From Triops longicaudatus (Eukaryota; Arthropoda; Branchiopoda; Notostraca; Triopsidae): DNA of 64,000 nucleotides. Shown here in pieces: positions 22,756 through 34,269 of this stretch. The notes under the pieces are model-generated. The model saw only the letters and a program-made list of their open reading frames with translations, ran no database searches and was not told the origin of the DNA. The stretch is taken from positions 230,658 to 294,657 of the forward strand of contig JAGQDJ010000008.1 of the NCBI GenBank assembly GCA_022885665.1. Direction: 5' to 3'. Position 1 is the first letter of the stretch. The number at the start of each line of letters is the position of its first letter. Both the position numbers and the translations under genes were made by a program.

Positions 22756-24006
22756 AAAACACCGTCCTTTACCTTCTAGCATTTTTGCTCATTCATCTTG
22801 ACATGTGCAATTTACCCTATTTTCATACGGTTACCCAGATTGTAAATTAATCATTACACAGTTTTAATTCAAATTTGATTCGAAGTTGATCCGTTTGCTC
22901 CATTTCGAATTTCCCTCCCCAGTTAAGTATCGATACGTTCGATTAGCGCGTTAAAGCAAGAGACTCGATATCTTAAAATGGCGTCCGGTCGGCGTCTGTA
23001 TTGAGTTTCGTTTACGTTTAAGAACTTGGAAGGTTTTTCGTGTCGTATTGCTATTGGACTTTAAAAGTGCGATAAGTGTATACAACGTATTTATCCACGC
23101 TCATAGAAAGCTACTGTGAGTGAAATTTACCCCGAAATAAGGGAGAACTTCCATCAAAGAAAAATGGAAGTCAACAGTGACCAGTAAACATCACCAAATT
23201 TTGGTTCCCAAGCTCAGGAACTGGTGTGTTGTTAGCCCTATTTATTATACCTTACTGCAGAAGACAAATAAAGGTAATAAAATACTTGCTTATGTTAAGT
23301 CCTATTCTTTTCAAACTTATTCCAAGTTTTGCCTTGTTACGTGATGATAGTCATATTTCCGATTGTTGTGTTGCCACTGGAACCTCGGTAATAATAACGC
23401 TACTTTCAATAGAATATGTTTTAAACAGATATTTAACGTGTATCGGTTGCTTCATACCAATGGCTTCATGACGCACGAAAGGTAATCAAGTTTATACCGA
23501 TGCATTCATGTCTCTTTTTAAAATAATAATATTCGCATTTTTCTTGTTTGTCAATAAAAATTGCTTGTAGATTTGAGTCTTTGGCAACCTCGTATAAAAG
23601 AGTTGAAGTAGAAGAGTAAAAGCTGCTTGCGCGCGTGTAAGACTATCTCGGATAGGGTCGAGTTGCTTCAGCGATCAATACTTGGTATGGCACTCATAGG
23701 CCGAGCAGGCGAGCAAGGAAAATAGGAAAGCAAAAGCAAGGCGAACCAAACCGGGATGAGAAAATAGAATGAACACAACCCCTCTTTTGTACTACAAACA
23801 CAAGCTAACCCCTTCCTGGAGCATTTAGATATTTCCAGAGCGCACACCGTCCAGGTGTTTTTGTTATTCCTCCTTAAGTGCACTGAAAACGAAAATAAAT
23901 AAAAATTTTAAAAAAAATTTCCTTAATTATATCTAAATTTGTTAATTTGTGTTGCAGGCAATAGCTGAACGTGGACGCCCGTTTGAAATTTCTGGGTCCA
24001 CCTAGT
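22756..24006. other. NSMCE4-LDB1 intergenic region and LDB1 upstream region
   Basis: Contains the NSMCE4 3' flank, a DREF-type motif (22928-22935), a nine-codon upstream frame (22978-23004) and a plausible 5' untranslated exon ending near 23115 (ACT|GTGAGT). The LDB1 start exon begins at 23958 after a TTGCAG acceptor; its first 49 bases contain an in-frame TAG and are untranslated. Confidence 0.5.
22928..22935. promoter_or_regulatory. DRE motif (DREF-binding, TATCGATA)
   Basis: A perfect palindromic TATCGATA, the DNA replication-related element bound by DREF in arthropod housekeeping promoters. It lies about 170 bp downstream of the NSMCE4 stop and about 1.1 kb upstream of the LDB1 start codon, where an LDB1 promoter with a 5' untranslated exon would be expected. 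Confidence 0.55.
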
Positions 24007-24753
24007 ATGGATGGACCACAGTCCGGGCCCCAAGTCACGCCTCTTTTCCCTGGACCTTCTCCTCCCGGTCCCATGTCAAATAACGGCCCGTTTACACCTG
24101 GCCCGGGACAGGGCCCAGGCCCAGGTAAAATTTCATTTAAAGACAAATTTAATGTCTGACATGCATTTATTTATTTATTTTTTTTTTTTAAAAAAAGGTG
24201 GTCCGCCGTTTGGTCCGCCCAGTTACAGCCCGTCACCAGTAGCCATTCCACAGGGTCCGGGCACACCTGGTGCGGGTCCAGGGCCTCAAGCCACGCCTCC
24301 TAATCATTACCCGTCACCTGGTTTTCCATCAAACGCCGGTCCACCTTTCAACGGGCCTACATCGACACCTTTCGGGAGTCCTTCGGGACCTGGAGGATTC
24401 CCGAGCGGTCCTGGGCCCCAACCTCATCCACACTTCGGCAATTCTGGGTATTTTTGTAGTCTTTTCTGATTGGGTGAAGAATAATGAAGACTTTTTTTGG
24501 GTTTAGTCCTAGTCCTGGTGGTCCACCAACGTCAGGGTTTGGAGGAGGCCCCCCTTTTGGTCCCGGTCATCCGTTCGTGGGACATCCTATGTCGTTACCT
24601 GGCCCGCAAATGGGCGGACCTCCGATGGGAGGACCTATTGGAGGACCTAATATGGGTCCTATGCCTGGTCCTCCGCACCCAATGGGTGACAGAATAGAAC
24701 ACGGGTAACAAGAGTTTATAAAGAGTTGAAATTCTCCATATAATATTTTTTAC

Positions 24754-24837
<84 letters not shown>

Positions 24838-26710
24838 TTAGTATTTTTTAAACATATGTTCGGTGTATTTTTTAGAGCACCGTTTTTCGGAAGAAGGCAT
24901 ACGCCGTATTTCGGACAGCCTGATTACAGAGTTTATGAGCTGAACAAACGTTTACAACAAAGGACGGAGGTATTTTATCATTTTAGGGAGCTTTGGATTG
25001 ATATATTAAATTTGGAAATGTGTTGTTACAGGAAAGTGATAATTTGTGGTGGGATGCCTTTGTCACGGAGTTTTTCGAAGACGATTCTACGTTAACATTA
25101 ACCTTCTGTTTAGAGGACGGACCCAAAAGATACAGTAATGTTACCGGTTTTATAATTTTTTTATTTGGCTTCAGGCGTGGTTTATTTTATTTTTAGTTAT
25201 TGATTTCTACTTAATTTTTGCTTTATTTTTCACTTTATTTGTATACTTTCTTTTATTTTTTTTCAAGTAATATACTTTCCATATATTCTTAATTTTTTTA
25301 AAAAAATTTATGCTTCAGTTTACTTGTTTTTGCATTTTGTTTTAATTCTTGTTCTTTTCTGGTTATCCAGCCATTGGTCGGACTTTGATTCCGAGGTATT
25401 TCCGATCCATATTCGAGGGCGGCGTCACAGACTTACATTTTGTCTTGAAGCAGCCAAAAGAATCCTTTCACACAACGTCGATTACCTTAGACTGCGAACA
25501 AAGTGCTATGGTAACGCAGCATGGAAAGCCCATGTTTACTAAGGTAAGTTTTTCTAACTTAAGGAATTAAACATTTCTTTTCGACGTACGACTTAAGCTT
25601 CTTATTATTTTTTTATTTATTATTTAATTATTATTTTTTTAGTGCCCGGTGGAAGTCATCACAGAGGGGAGACTTATCCTGGACTTTACTTTCGACGACC
25701 TTATGCGGATCAAATCGTGGCATTTCGCGGTTCGAGCGCATAGGGAATTAGTACCACGCTCAGTCTTGGCTCTTCACGCAGCTCAACAAGATCCTGCCCT
25801 TCTTGACCAGCTTTCCAAAAACGTTACACGGCAAGGCATCACACCAGCCACGCTCAACTACCTCAGAGTATTGACTTCTCTTTTTTAAAAATAATAGTAA
25901 TACAATTTCTCGCCAATGCTAGCTTTGTGTAATCTTGGAACCCATGCAAGAGTTGATGTCGCGGCACAAAGCCTACGCCCTCAGTCCGAGAGATTGTTTG
26001 AAAACTACCTTGTTCCAAAAATGGCAGCGAATGGTAGCACCCCCCGAATCTCAGCGGCCGCCCAACAAACGCAGGAAACGTAAAGGAGCCGTCAACAACA
26101 ATAGCACCAACAACAGCTCCGGGCCTGGAAACAGTACACCCACACCGGCCCAAAATAAGAAACGGTCACCAGGCCCTAATTTCGCTCTAGCTTCACAAGT
26201 AACTTGATACGATTGACGTTTCCGTGTTCAATCAGTAAAAATAATAATAATAAATAATAAATAAATCGGTAATTCTGTACTTTCTGTAATTCTGTACTTT
26301 CTAGCAAATTTGTTTGTCTACGTGTTTGTTTTCTATATGTACGTTGTGTGCATTTCAATTCGTTTAGCTTTGTTTATATTTCTTTACGAAACGCTGCTAG
26401 TACGTCGAAATATTGACGTGAGTCGTTTGGGAAACTTAACTAATATTTCTTGTTTTTCTAGGATGTTATGGTAGTCGGTGAGCCGTCGTTAATGGGCGGT
26501 GAGTTTGGTGACGAGGATGAGCGGTTGATAACACGGTTAGAGAACACGCAGTATGATTCGTCAGTATTGGATGACAGTGGAGGTGGTGGTGGCCCCAACG
26601 GTCCTTTCCCTGACCACCCGGGCCCCTGGGGTGATAGTCGGATGAAAGCGGGTCCTGGTGGTAGTAACGGGCCAGACCCGGGTAAAAAGTCGCCCGCGAT
26701 AAGCCAGTGA
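24007..26710 (+). CDS. Chi: LIM domain-binding protein (LDB1/Chip), 9 coding exons
   Basis: Exons 24007-24124, 24198-24447, 24507-24704, 24876-24969, 25032-25134, 25371-25543, 25643-25867, 25923-26198 and 26462-26710 join to 561 residues. Residues 1-190 are Gly/Pro-rich (GPGPGP, MGGPPMGGP). The LDB/Chip dimerisation domain follows (about 195-430: YRVYELNKRLQ, NLWWDAFVTEFFEDD, RTLIPRYFRSIFEGG, FDDLMRIKSWHF, EPMQELMSRHK, FQKWQRMVAPP). Then come a nuclear signal (KRRKRK) and the LIM interaction domain (about 481-512: DVMVVGEPSLMGGEFGDED, LITRLENTQYD). LDB1 dimerises and bridges LIM-homeodomain/LMO factors and GATA complexes for enhancer-promoter looping. The ATG at 24007 follows an in-frame TAG. 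Compared with family members I recall, the junction before EGRL reads CPVEVIT, a few residues longer. Confidence 0.95.
24755..24837. repeat. (TTA)n microsatellite
   Basis: About 27 uninterrupted TTA units in LDB1 intron 3, just before the exon at 24876. Confidence 0.97.
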
Positions 26711-27436
26711 AGTGTTGGGCTCGGTGGCCACCGCATTAACAGGAAAACATAGTTCAGCCCGGGTGAAAACTGCTAACGAAGAAAAGAGACGGTCCTGAAT
26801 TGATTTTGATATTGAGGGCAGCATTCCAAAAAGTTAGGGTCGTCTCGTGCAAAGTTGTCTCAGTTTCACGTGCAAAAAGTGACTTAGATATTTTTCAGAA
26901 ACAGTGGAGGCTCATTTAGAGATCGAACTCGAGAGATTTTTGGGGCTTCGCGATTCTATGAAATGAAACAGTGAAGGCCAACTCGAACGCACTGTTGACT
27001 TTCATTTCAAGGGGATAAGTACATACAATTCATACGGTTTGGTTTTCTCAGTGCTCTGAACTGTTCACGACAAAGTGTGTATGCGTCATGCGTGTGGTCA
27101 GTGCAAACGTCTTATTATAGTTGTTTTTTGAAAATAATAAGTTTCGTTTTTTCTGTTGTAATTTTTCGGATTCTCCAAATCTTTTGCAGAGATAGTGTGT
27201 GTGGGGGAACTTGTCTGTGTACAGCGTTTTACATGGTGGGGACCAGTGACGCCGTAAAAAAAAGAGCCATGCGTGCAAAAATATACATGGAAACAACACA
27301 ACACCCAAACATCCAAGTTTAGCACTGGCAGTCGCACACCGTAAAGCTAAAAAGTATTAAAAGTCGCCACAGGTTATGGGCCCTAGGCGATGAGGAGCAG
27401 TGTAGTTAAATTTTTTTATATTAAAAAAGAAATGTG
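26711..27436. other. 3' flanks of convergent LDB1 and NSD genes
   Basis: The 726 bp between the LDB1 (plus) and NSD (minus) stop codons. No canonical AATAAA is evident in either orientation. The frames near 27048-27337 on both strands are mutual shadows with no family resemblance. Confidence 0.5.
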
Positions 27437-30400
27437 CTATGTCTTCTGGCTTGCTTTCTCGATTTCTTCAGGGTCGTGCTCTTCACACACCAGTTCACCA
27501 CCTGGTAACTCAGCCATCCTAGGTTTGCCGTCCACGTCGGCGTGAATTTTGCATAAGGAGTTGGGACAAAGAGTACAGAAGACTACAGCACGTTTGCCAC
27601 AATCATCACAATGATGCCAGGGACATGACCAAATTCCTAGACGAATTGACTTCAGTTATTTTCTTTTATGACTCACATTTTATTCCTTAATTTAGTCACA
27701 AATTAATTTATTTCATGAAATTAGTTTAAATACTATTTTATTTCGTAACTTGTGATTATTACATTTCATTTTATTTAGTAACTTAATTTTCACTTTTAAT
27801 CTATTTTGAAATTTAAGCGCATTATTTTCGTTTTATTTTATTTATATTTATTTAATTCGTTTATTATTATTATCTTTCATTCGCTTATTTATCTAGTGTA
27901 AGGAGTCAAAAATATTACCTCGAGGTGGAGCAGGCAGTTTTAAGCATTCCAAATGATAGACTTTCGGGCACAAGCCAGTATCGCACATAATAAGGTCGCC
28001 ACCTTCGCCGCAGCGGAAGCAGTCATCTTCGGAGTGTTTCTTGGCCGAGCTAACTCCTTTCTTGGATTTTCGTTTCTTCTTGAGTATTTTTTTCTTTGCG
28101 TCTTTCTCGCTGTCTTTCATCGCCGTTTGCGACTTGGGTTTCACACCGATAAATCCCGAACACGTGGGAGCGCCACATAAACACGGAGCTTTTTCGATTC
28201 GGTCACCAGCGCATTCTAGCTGGTAGTTGAATGTCAGCTCGGTACCGGCAGGGATGTCCGTTACAGCAAAGATGCCCACGCGGGTATCGCCGTTCACGGT
28301 CCATTTTTGAGTTTCGCAATTCGGCTGACATGAATGGTTGATAAATCTGTGGTAAAATAAGTGATAAATAATCAATAATAAAATAAAAACGAACAGCCTT
28401 AAAAAAAAACTTCAGTATATCGGGTGCTTTGCTGTACATTAAAGTAACCAGGGACCTCAAAACTCGTATACTATAGTCGACAGTTCGTTATAAATGGGTT
28501 CGTTGTGACGAGATTCTACTATATCTTTCAAATTAAGTACTGTGAATTGAAAACAGAAAAAGACCTGAAGAAAAAGATCGCGTGAATATTAAATTATAAT
28601 AAATATAAAATTATATTAAATTTTTATATTAAATTATAAACAAAATATTAAATTGTAAGAATTAAGAGAGAAATACTCTTCTAACTGATTCGCAATTAAA
28701 TTTAAGCCATACCGAGCCAAATTGCCTTTGGGGCCAGCGTCGATTAATCGGTTCGCGTCTAGTGTCAAAAAATAGAAGGCTTCATCTTTGGTTTCTATTT
28801 TCTGTTTCAGCCGAACTTGGAACTCTGCTTCGTCGATGATCTCACCAACGTATTCAATGACAAATTCCCCTGGAACAGAAATAAGATAAAAAAATGAGCT
28901 TAAAATTTTCAGTTATTATTTAAAATAATAAAAAATATTTCGTTCGTGTGGACATGCCTTCTTTGATGTCCCGGTCCGCTTTCAAGCCCCATCCTCGGCC
29001 CGTAGTTTTGAAAACTGTTAACGGAGGGTATTGACGCTTTTGGAAGCGTTGGTTTTGGCAATTCTCTTTGGCTGGACAAGTTTCGGGGTGGCATTCGATC
29101 ATCATTATTCGATTGAGGCAATTACTATCGACACTACAAGGTAAAGGATCGTTCGGCAAGCATTCGCAAGACGTGGTTTGCCCAAGATTTGGATCCACGA
29201 CTTTAACTTTACCCACAGCGCGATTTGCTTTAATTTTCACGTACGGTGGTGGTTTTTTCTTCAAGTAGAAAAAGTAAAAAAGGAGGTTAGTGAATGCCAG
29301 CTAAACAGGATCTTTATCGGCCGTTACCCAATGGACAAGTAGATCAAGGTCCGAATTCCCTTCACCGGCTTGCTTTGACGCATACGCCTCATTCGCTTCT
29401 CGCACAGCTTGGCCGAAACAAATGGCTAATTTCGACTTTCCGCTGATGCCTTTGACGTGACCGTCACCGTCCTGGAACAAGAAGACGCGGTTACTGTTTA
29501 CCCACGCGAAATCGTAGCTCCCGAAAAACTGGACGCAAAAGTCGCCGACTTGGTGGTCTTTTTCTATTACGTTCTCAGGTACCATTTCCATGTAAAGTAC
29601 TCTTGCGGGCCACCACCTATAAAACAATCATAAGAAGTTTAGTTTAATATAAAAATGACACAAAATCAGAAAAGATCAAACAAACATATTTAAATAATTT
29701 AAATAACATATTTAAATAATTTGCCAACGATCAACACAGGGTTAAACATAAAGCATAATAAACCTCAATAGCAATATTATGCGGCAGTTTAAAAAATGAA
29801 TTACAAATCACGAGAAAAGCCATTAATTTCCGGGCTATACCTGTAGTATCCCACTTTGGCCCAGACAATATCTCCGTACACGATTCTTTTACCGACTTTG
29901 CACGTCGGGCACAAGAACTTCTCTTCGGGTAATGTGCCTAAACCAAGGCACTCGGCATGAAATGCAGCCGGGCAGTTTTCACAGCAAACCAGAGAACCTC
30001 CTGTGTAAAACGGATGAAAATTTAGCTACTCGGGCAGTTCTTTTTTAAAATAATAACAATAATTTACCCTTTGAACACGAAAAGCACCAATTGACGTTGC
30101 ACGACAGATTTTTAACGACTGGCCGATGTCGTACACACAAAATCTGAAAAGGGCTTAGCCGCAGAGTTCCGGCAGTTAAACAGTGAGGTCCTTGAACAAA
30201 TCACAAAGTACTGTTCATTAAACTATGTTTACATTGTTTTATTATTTTTGTTTACTTATTTATTTTTATTTTTTTAACATTTCGGATCTTGGTGGTATTT
30301 GGATTTTCTTTAATTTCTCTTTGTCTTTTTATATTCTTTTCATTTCATTTATTTTTATTTTTTTTACGTTTTTTTTTTATTTTGTAAACACTTTTGATTG

Positions 30401-32662
30401 CAAAAAGATAATATTCTTACCTGAATGATAGGCAGTGGGGCATTGTATACAATGGAGCATGTTGTCAACCGGCTTTTGCAGCATTAGCAAGCTGACCTTG
30501 TGAGGTGTGAGATCCTGCACGTCGGTACATGTTGGGCACAAATGTGATGGGCAAATAAGGAGGCTGCCCTGTAGGTAGACGTGAGGGAAACTGAGCATCA
30601 AACATTCCCGGTGGAATTGTTTTCCGCATCCTGACATAGAGCACGTGACGACTTCCCCGTCAATCTTTTTCCTGCAATCTTGGCAGTGAGGTACTTCGAT
30701 TTGGGAGCAATGGGGGCATTTAAAATTCTGTACATCTTTGTCTTCCACAAGAGAGATTCCTAGACACGCCAAGTGGAAGAAACCTCGGCAAAGTCCTTTG
30801 CAACGCAAAAGCCGGCTACTTTTACTCGGTGCCGAAGTGTGTTCACAGACGTGACAAACCTTGACGTTTTTCATTTTCCCGAACTCTTCTTCAATGCTGG
30901 TTAACATCTCTTTGAAAGGAAGCAACGTCGGTCGCAACTTGGTTATGGCGTTCTTATCGTCCGTTTCGCTATCTGTCGAAGTTTGCGAGTTTCCATTTCG
31001 CACTTTCGGTTTCATGGAATTCTTGGCCGAGGAGGCCGGTTTCATCGACTTTCTCACGCGATCTGTTGACTCTTTTGATTGTTTCGGTTTATCCGGCTTA
31101 ACAATCGTCTTCATGAAACACGCTTCAGCTTCTTCCCTGCAATAGGAAAAGAATATATGTAAAATTACAAATTTACACAAAAAAATCTTTATAAAATAAT
31201 TATTATAAAATTAATAATCTTTACAAAATTAAAAAATCATTAATATGACATTTTGACAATATAGTTCAGTTCTACAATTTTCTGAATAAAACACCTTGTA
31301 TAAGACAAAAATTCCTCGGCTTGAGCAGCGGACGATTTCCACGAGGTGAGCAAGGCCGGGGATATGTACATCTCATTTGAATTTTTGTTTTTCTTCGGCA
31401 TCTACGTAAAAGGTTCAAATAACCGAGATAAGCCATTGTAGACAATACCTTCGTTGCCAGAGGAATTTTCTCAAGAAAACGTTCCACACCTTCGAATGCA
31501 AGAGCTTTCTGAGCTAAGGTCCAGCTTCTTTTGCCGTCTCCGAAAAAGCGAACATGAAGCGATCCTTGGCAACATAATATAAGTAATGAGTTGAACAATT
31601 AAAAACTACTTTGAATAATAACTCTATTAAAATTTACGGCAAAACAAAGTTTACCTTGACCGTTCTTTCCAGGTTTGTAGAAAGTGTTCAACAAAGGGTC
31701 TATTGTTACGATTGCTGGCCATAGTGGAAAGCCAGTCAATGCTGCCCAGACTAAATCTCCTCTCTGAAATTCGCGAGCAGTTTCAACAACCTTCTGAATT
31801 TCTTCTGTTTCCTTTCCGTCATTTCGCTTTTCTTCTGAAGGAGAAACCTGTATATTAAAATAATATTATTAATTAATAATAAAATAAATTAAGGAATCTT
31901 CCAAATAGGAAAGAGCCTTACCTCTTTGCCTGTTTCATCGCAATCCGTCATGAAATCGCCTAAAGAAGATACAACACGAGGAATATCCCTTAATAAGTCT
32001 GTAGCTTCTTCCTGTTTAGGAGAACTGCGTGGCTTCATGGCTTCATGTTCCATTTTATCCTCTTTAAGCTTTTTAGGATCTGGACTGCAGGACCGACGCT
32101 TACCTTCATTTTGACTCCCTTTTCCAAGCTCTTTCGCTCTTTGGCAATTTAATTCGGGGTTTAATAGGGTTGATACCACATTTTCTTGGCTCTCGGGTTC
32201 TGATTTAGCGTTAGTGTCTTTTAGGTTATTCAAAGGGATGCTCGTGATCGTAACGTTGGAGCTGAATTTTGTGCTGCAGTCGATGGATTCATTAACTGAA
32301 TTGGCAGAATTGGCCGTTTTAGGTAAAAGAGTACTATCTTCGGAATTAGTCGCTGAAAGTCTGCAACTCCGAAGCGACCGTCTGCAGCTATTAGCAGAGA
32401 CTATTCTCTTTTTCGCGTTAGTAGTTTGAGCTTCAGAACTTGAATACTTTTGCTCGGCCTCAGCTAATACTGGGCTTGACTGGTTTTCATTGCCAATTTC
32501 AGCTAATACTGCCACAGACGCCTCAAGCTTCGTTTTCTTTGTGGGTGGAGGCGGTATAACAACAGTTTCTATATCCACAGATTTGGCTGGTTTTCTTTTT
32601 CTCTCGCTTCTGGACGAAGAGCTCCCCAGTTTGTTTGTGTTGAAAGGCTTGCTCTTAGTCAT
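27437..32662 (-). CDS. NSD: NSD-family histone H3K36 methyltransferase, 12 exons
   Basis: Exons (minus) 32662-31922, 31847-31655, 31564-31449, 31401-31295, 31136-30421, 30190-30068, 30000-29841, 29616-29307, 29258-28958, 28869-28713, 28346-27919 and 27636-27437 give 1183 residues. Order: Ser/Lys-rich N-terminus; PWWP1 (about 273-350, GDLVWAALTGFPLWPAIV); PHD fingers (about 490-700, including NWCFSCSKGGSLVCCENCP); PWWP2 (from about 705); AWS cysteines (about 850-895); SET (about 900-1020, with NHSC and ELTFNY); post-SET; a PHD plus C5HCH module (about 1075-1165). This is the NSD1/2/3-Drosophila NSD architecture; such enzymes dimethylate H3K36. Catalytic motifs are intact. One donor is GC (GAAG|GCATGT at 28958) and one intron is 47 bp. 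The ATG at 32662 lies downstream of an in-frame stop; an upstream exon cannot be excluded. Confidence 0.95.
28465..28525. repeat. TTCGTTATAA-type repeat fragment (MITE end)
   Basis: Inside an NSD intron the sequence AGTTCGTTATAAATGGGTTC is followed by GTTGTGACGAGATTCTACTA. The second part resembles a pogo/Tigger-type terminal repeat (CAGTARAATCTCGTTATAACG, reversed). Related segments occur near 58660 and 60080. Confidence 0.55.
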
Positions 32663-33713
32663 GGTTTGACTTGAGGTTTGTGACACACCGGGTAAAGCAA
32701 TGTACGACCCCAACTATCTAAGTAAAATAAAATATTAATTTTGTGTTACAAATATAGTTTTAACGAGCTTAAATGTGTCTTACAGCACTTGGCGCCAAAC
32801 TGCAGACTACCGACAGCAAAAGTTTCCTATGGCGCTAGTAAAGCATTGTATCGACTCATGTTTGTTATTATTGATTAAAACTAATTTTACAGCCAAGAAG
32901 GCTAAAAATGAACACTGGCTAGTGCTTTGAAACACAAATGCCGCATAAACACACAAGTACGATGTACTCTACTTTCAAGTGCTTTGTTGTGGGCACAACA
33001 GGCGCCAGATTTTCGCGCTGAAATCTTCGCCCCTTCCGGCGTGTCGGGTGACCTCAGTATTTTAATTAATTTTGACCCTAGTTTCTGGCATAAATGTATT
33101 CTTATGTAATTCTTAAACCCTTAAATACTTTTTTCTTTTTTTTTTCATATGAATGATAATTAAAAGCTTCCAAAGTACGAATTAAATTTGCTAATTATTC
33201 TACACGGCCTTTTTATAGTAAGCCTAGTGGGATTGGGCTTCAAGTGTCTCGTATTATTTGCTTATATTTATATATCACGCAAACATTTCTGATTGACTAG
33301 AAGGAACTCTGTAGCATCGTTTTCTTTCAAAAAGAAAGTAAGTTAATATATAGTAGACTTCCTTTTATACCCAGTTATCTCCCACATACGTCAAAAGTAT
33401 TAGAATTTTGAAGGAATCTAAAGAATTTTGAAAAAGGGCGCAAACTTGCGAGTAGAACAAGTTTATTTTTTAAAAAAATAACAAACACTACTAGTTAGTT
33501 ATCGAGATTATTCAACACTTACAGTCTGAATATCCAACATACGGATTTTTTTAAGACCCGTTTATGAAATATAATACTAATTTTACAAGGTTATTCGATC
33601 AACCGGTACATGGTCCGTTCTCATGTCTGACGGATAAGAGGGAGTCTGCAGCATTTGCAATGCTGTTTTTTGCTCCTTAACTTATTAATGTTTATTCATA
33701 AATTTGTCTAGTA
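32663..33713. other. divergent intergenic region, NSD and SNRNP27
   Basis: About 1 kb that should hold the NSD promoter on one side and the SNRNP27 promoter on the other. Near the SNRNP27 end lies a short segment (33602-33675) with a 7-bp hairpin and a T run that resembles part of a BUB3 intron. No coding exon is seen. Confidence 0.5.
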
Positions 33714-34217
33714 ATGGGTCGTCATGACAGCCCAACACGAAAGGACAGAGACAAGGACAGATCCCGTCACAGGGACACGGAGAAACGGCGCGAAAGGGAC
33801 ATGGAGAAGGAACGGGATAGACGGAAACGGAGTACTTCGAAAGACAGAAAGCACAGGTCACGATCGAGGGATAGAAGACGATCAAGGTCAGGGGAGAGAC
33901 GCCGAACAAAACGGTCCAGGTCGCGCGAGCGAAAAAGGTCTCGCTCCAGGTCGCGAGACCGACGCAAATCCAGGTCGCGGTCTTCTAGTGCCCCGAAAGT
34001 CGTAGGCAAAACTCAACCGGTGGAAGAAGTGGTGGATTTGACCTTAGACGAGGACGAGATGATGAAAATGATGGGCTTTTCGAATTTCGACACGACCAAA
34101 GGCAAGAAAGTCGCTGGCAACGATACCGGAGCGGTACACGTGGTTTTGAAGCGAAAGTACCGACAGTACATGAACAGGAAAGGCGGATTTAATCGACCAT
34201 TGGACTTCACGGCGTAA
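33714..34217 (+). CDS. SNRNP27: U4/U6.U5 tri-snRNP 27 kDa protein, intronless
   Basis: A single 167-residue frame starts MGRHDSPTRK. Residues about 5-95 are an Arg/Ser-Asp/Glu-rich RS domain (RSRSRDRRRSRSGERRR). The C-terminus is the highly conserved SNRNP27 block: EDEMMKMMGFSNFDTTKGKK, then KRKYRQYMNRKGGFNRPLDF. The protein belongs to the splicing tri-snRNP and is linked to 5' splice-site choice in the pre-catalytic spliceosome. Length matches the family (about 155-170). The whole coding sequence is in one exon, unlike its multi-exon neighbours; no upstream coding exon is needed because the N-terminal Met is where the family starts. Confidence 0.96.
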   Translation: MGRHDSPTRKDRDKDRSRHRDTEKRRERDMEKERDRRKRSTSKDRKHRSRSRDRRRSRSGERRRTKRSRSRERKRSRSRSRDRRKSRSRSSSAPKVVGKTQPVEEVVDLTLDEDEMMKMMGFSNFDTTKGKKVAGNDTGAVHVVLKRKYRQYMNRKGGFNRPLDFTA

Positions 34218-34263
34218 TTGCGTATTCTGTGTAACAAAAAGCAGCCACTTTTCGTATATGAGT

Positions 34264-34269
34264 AATAAA
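34264..34269 (+). terminator. poly(A) signal AATAAA, SNRNP27
   Basis: A canonical AATAAA 47 bp downstream of the SNRNP27 stop codon, giving a very short 3' UTR. Confidence 0.7.
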
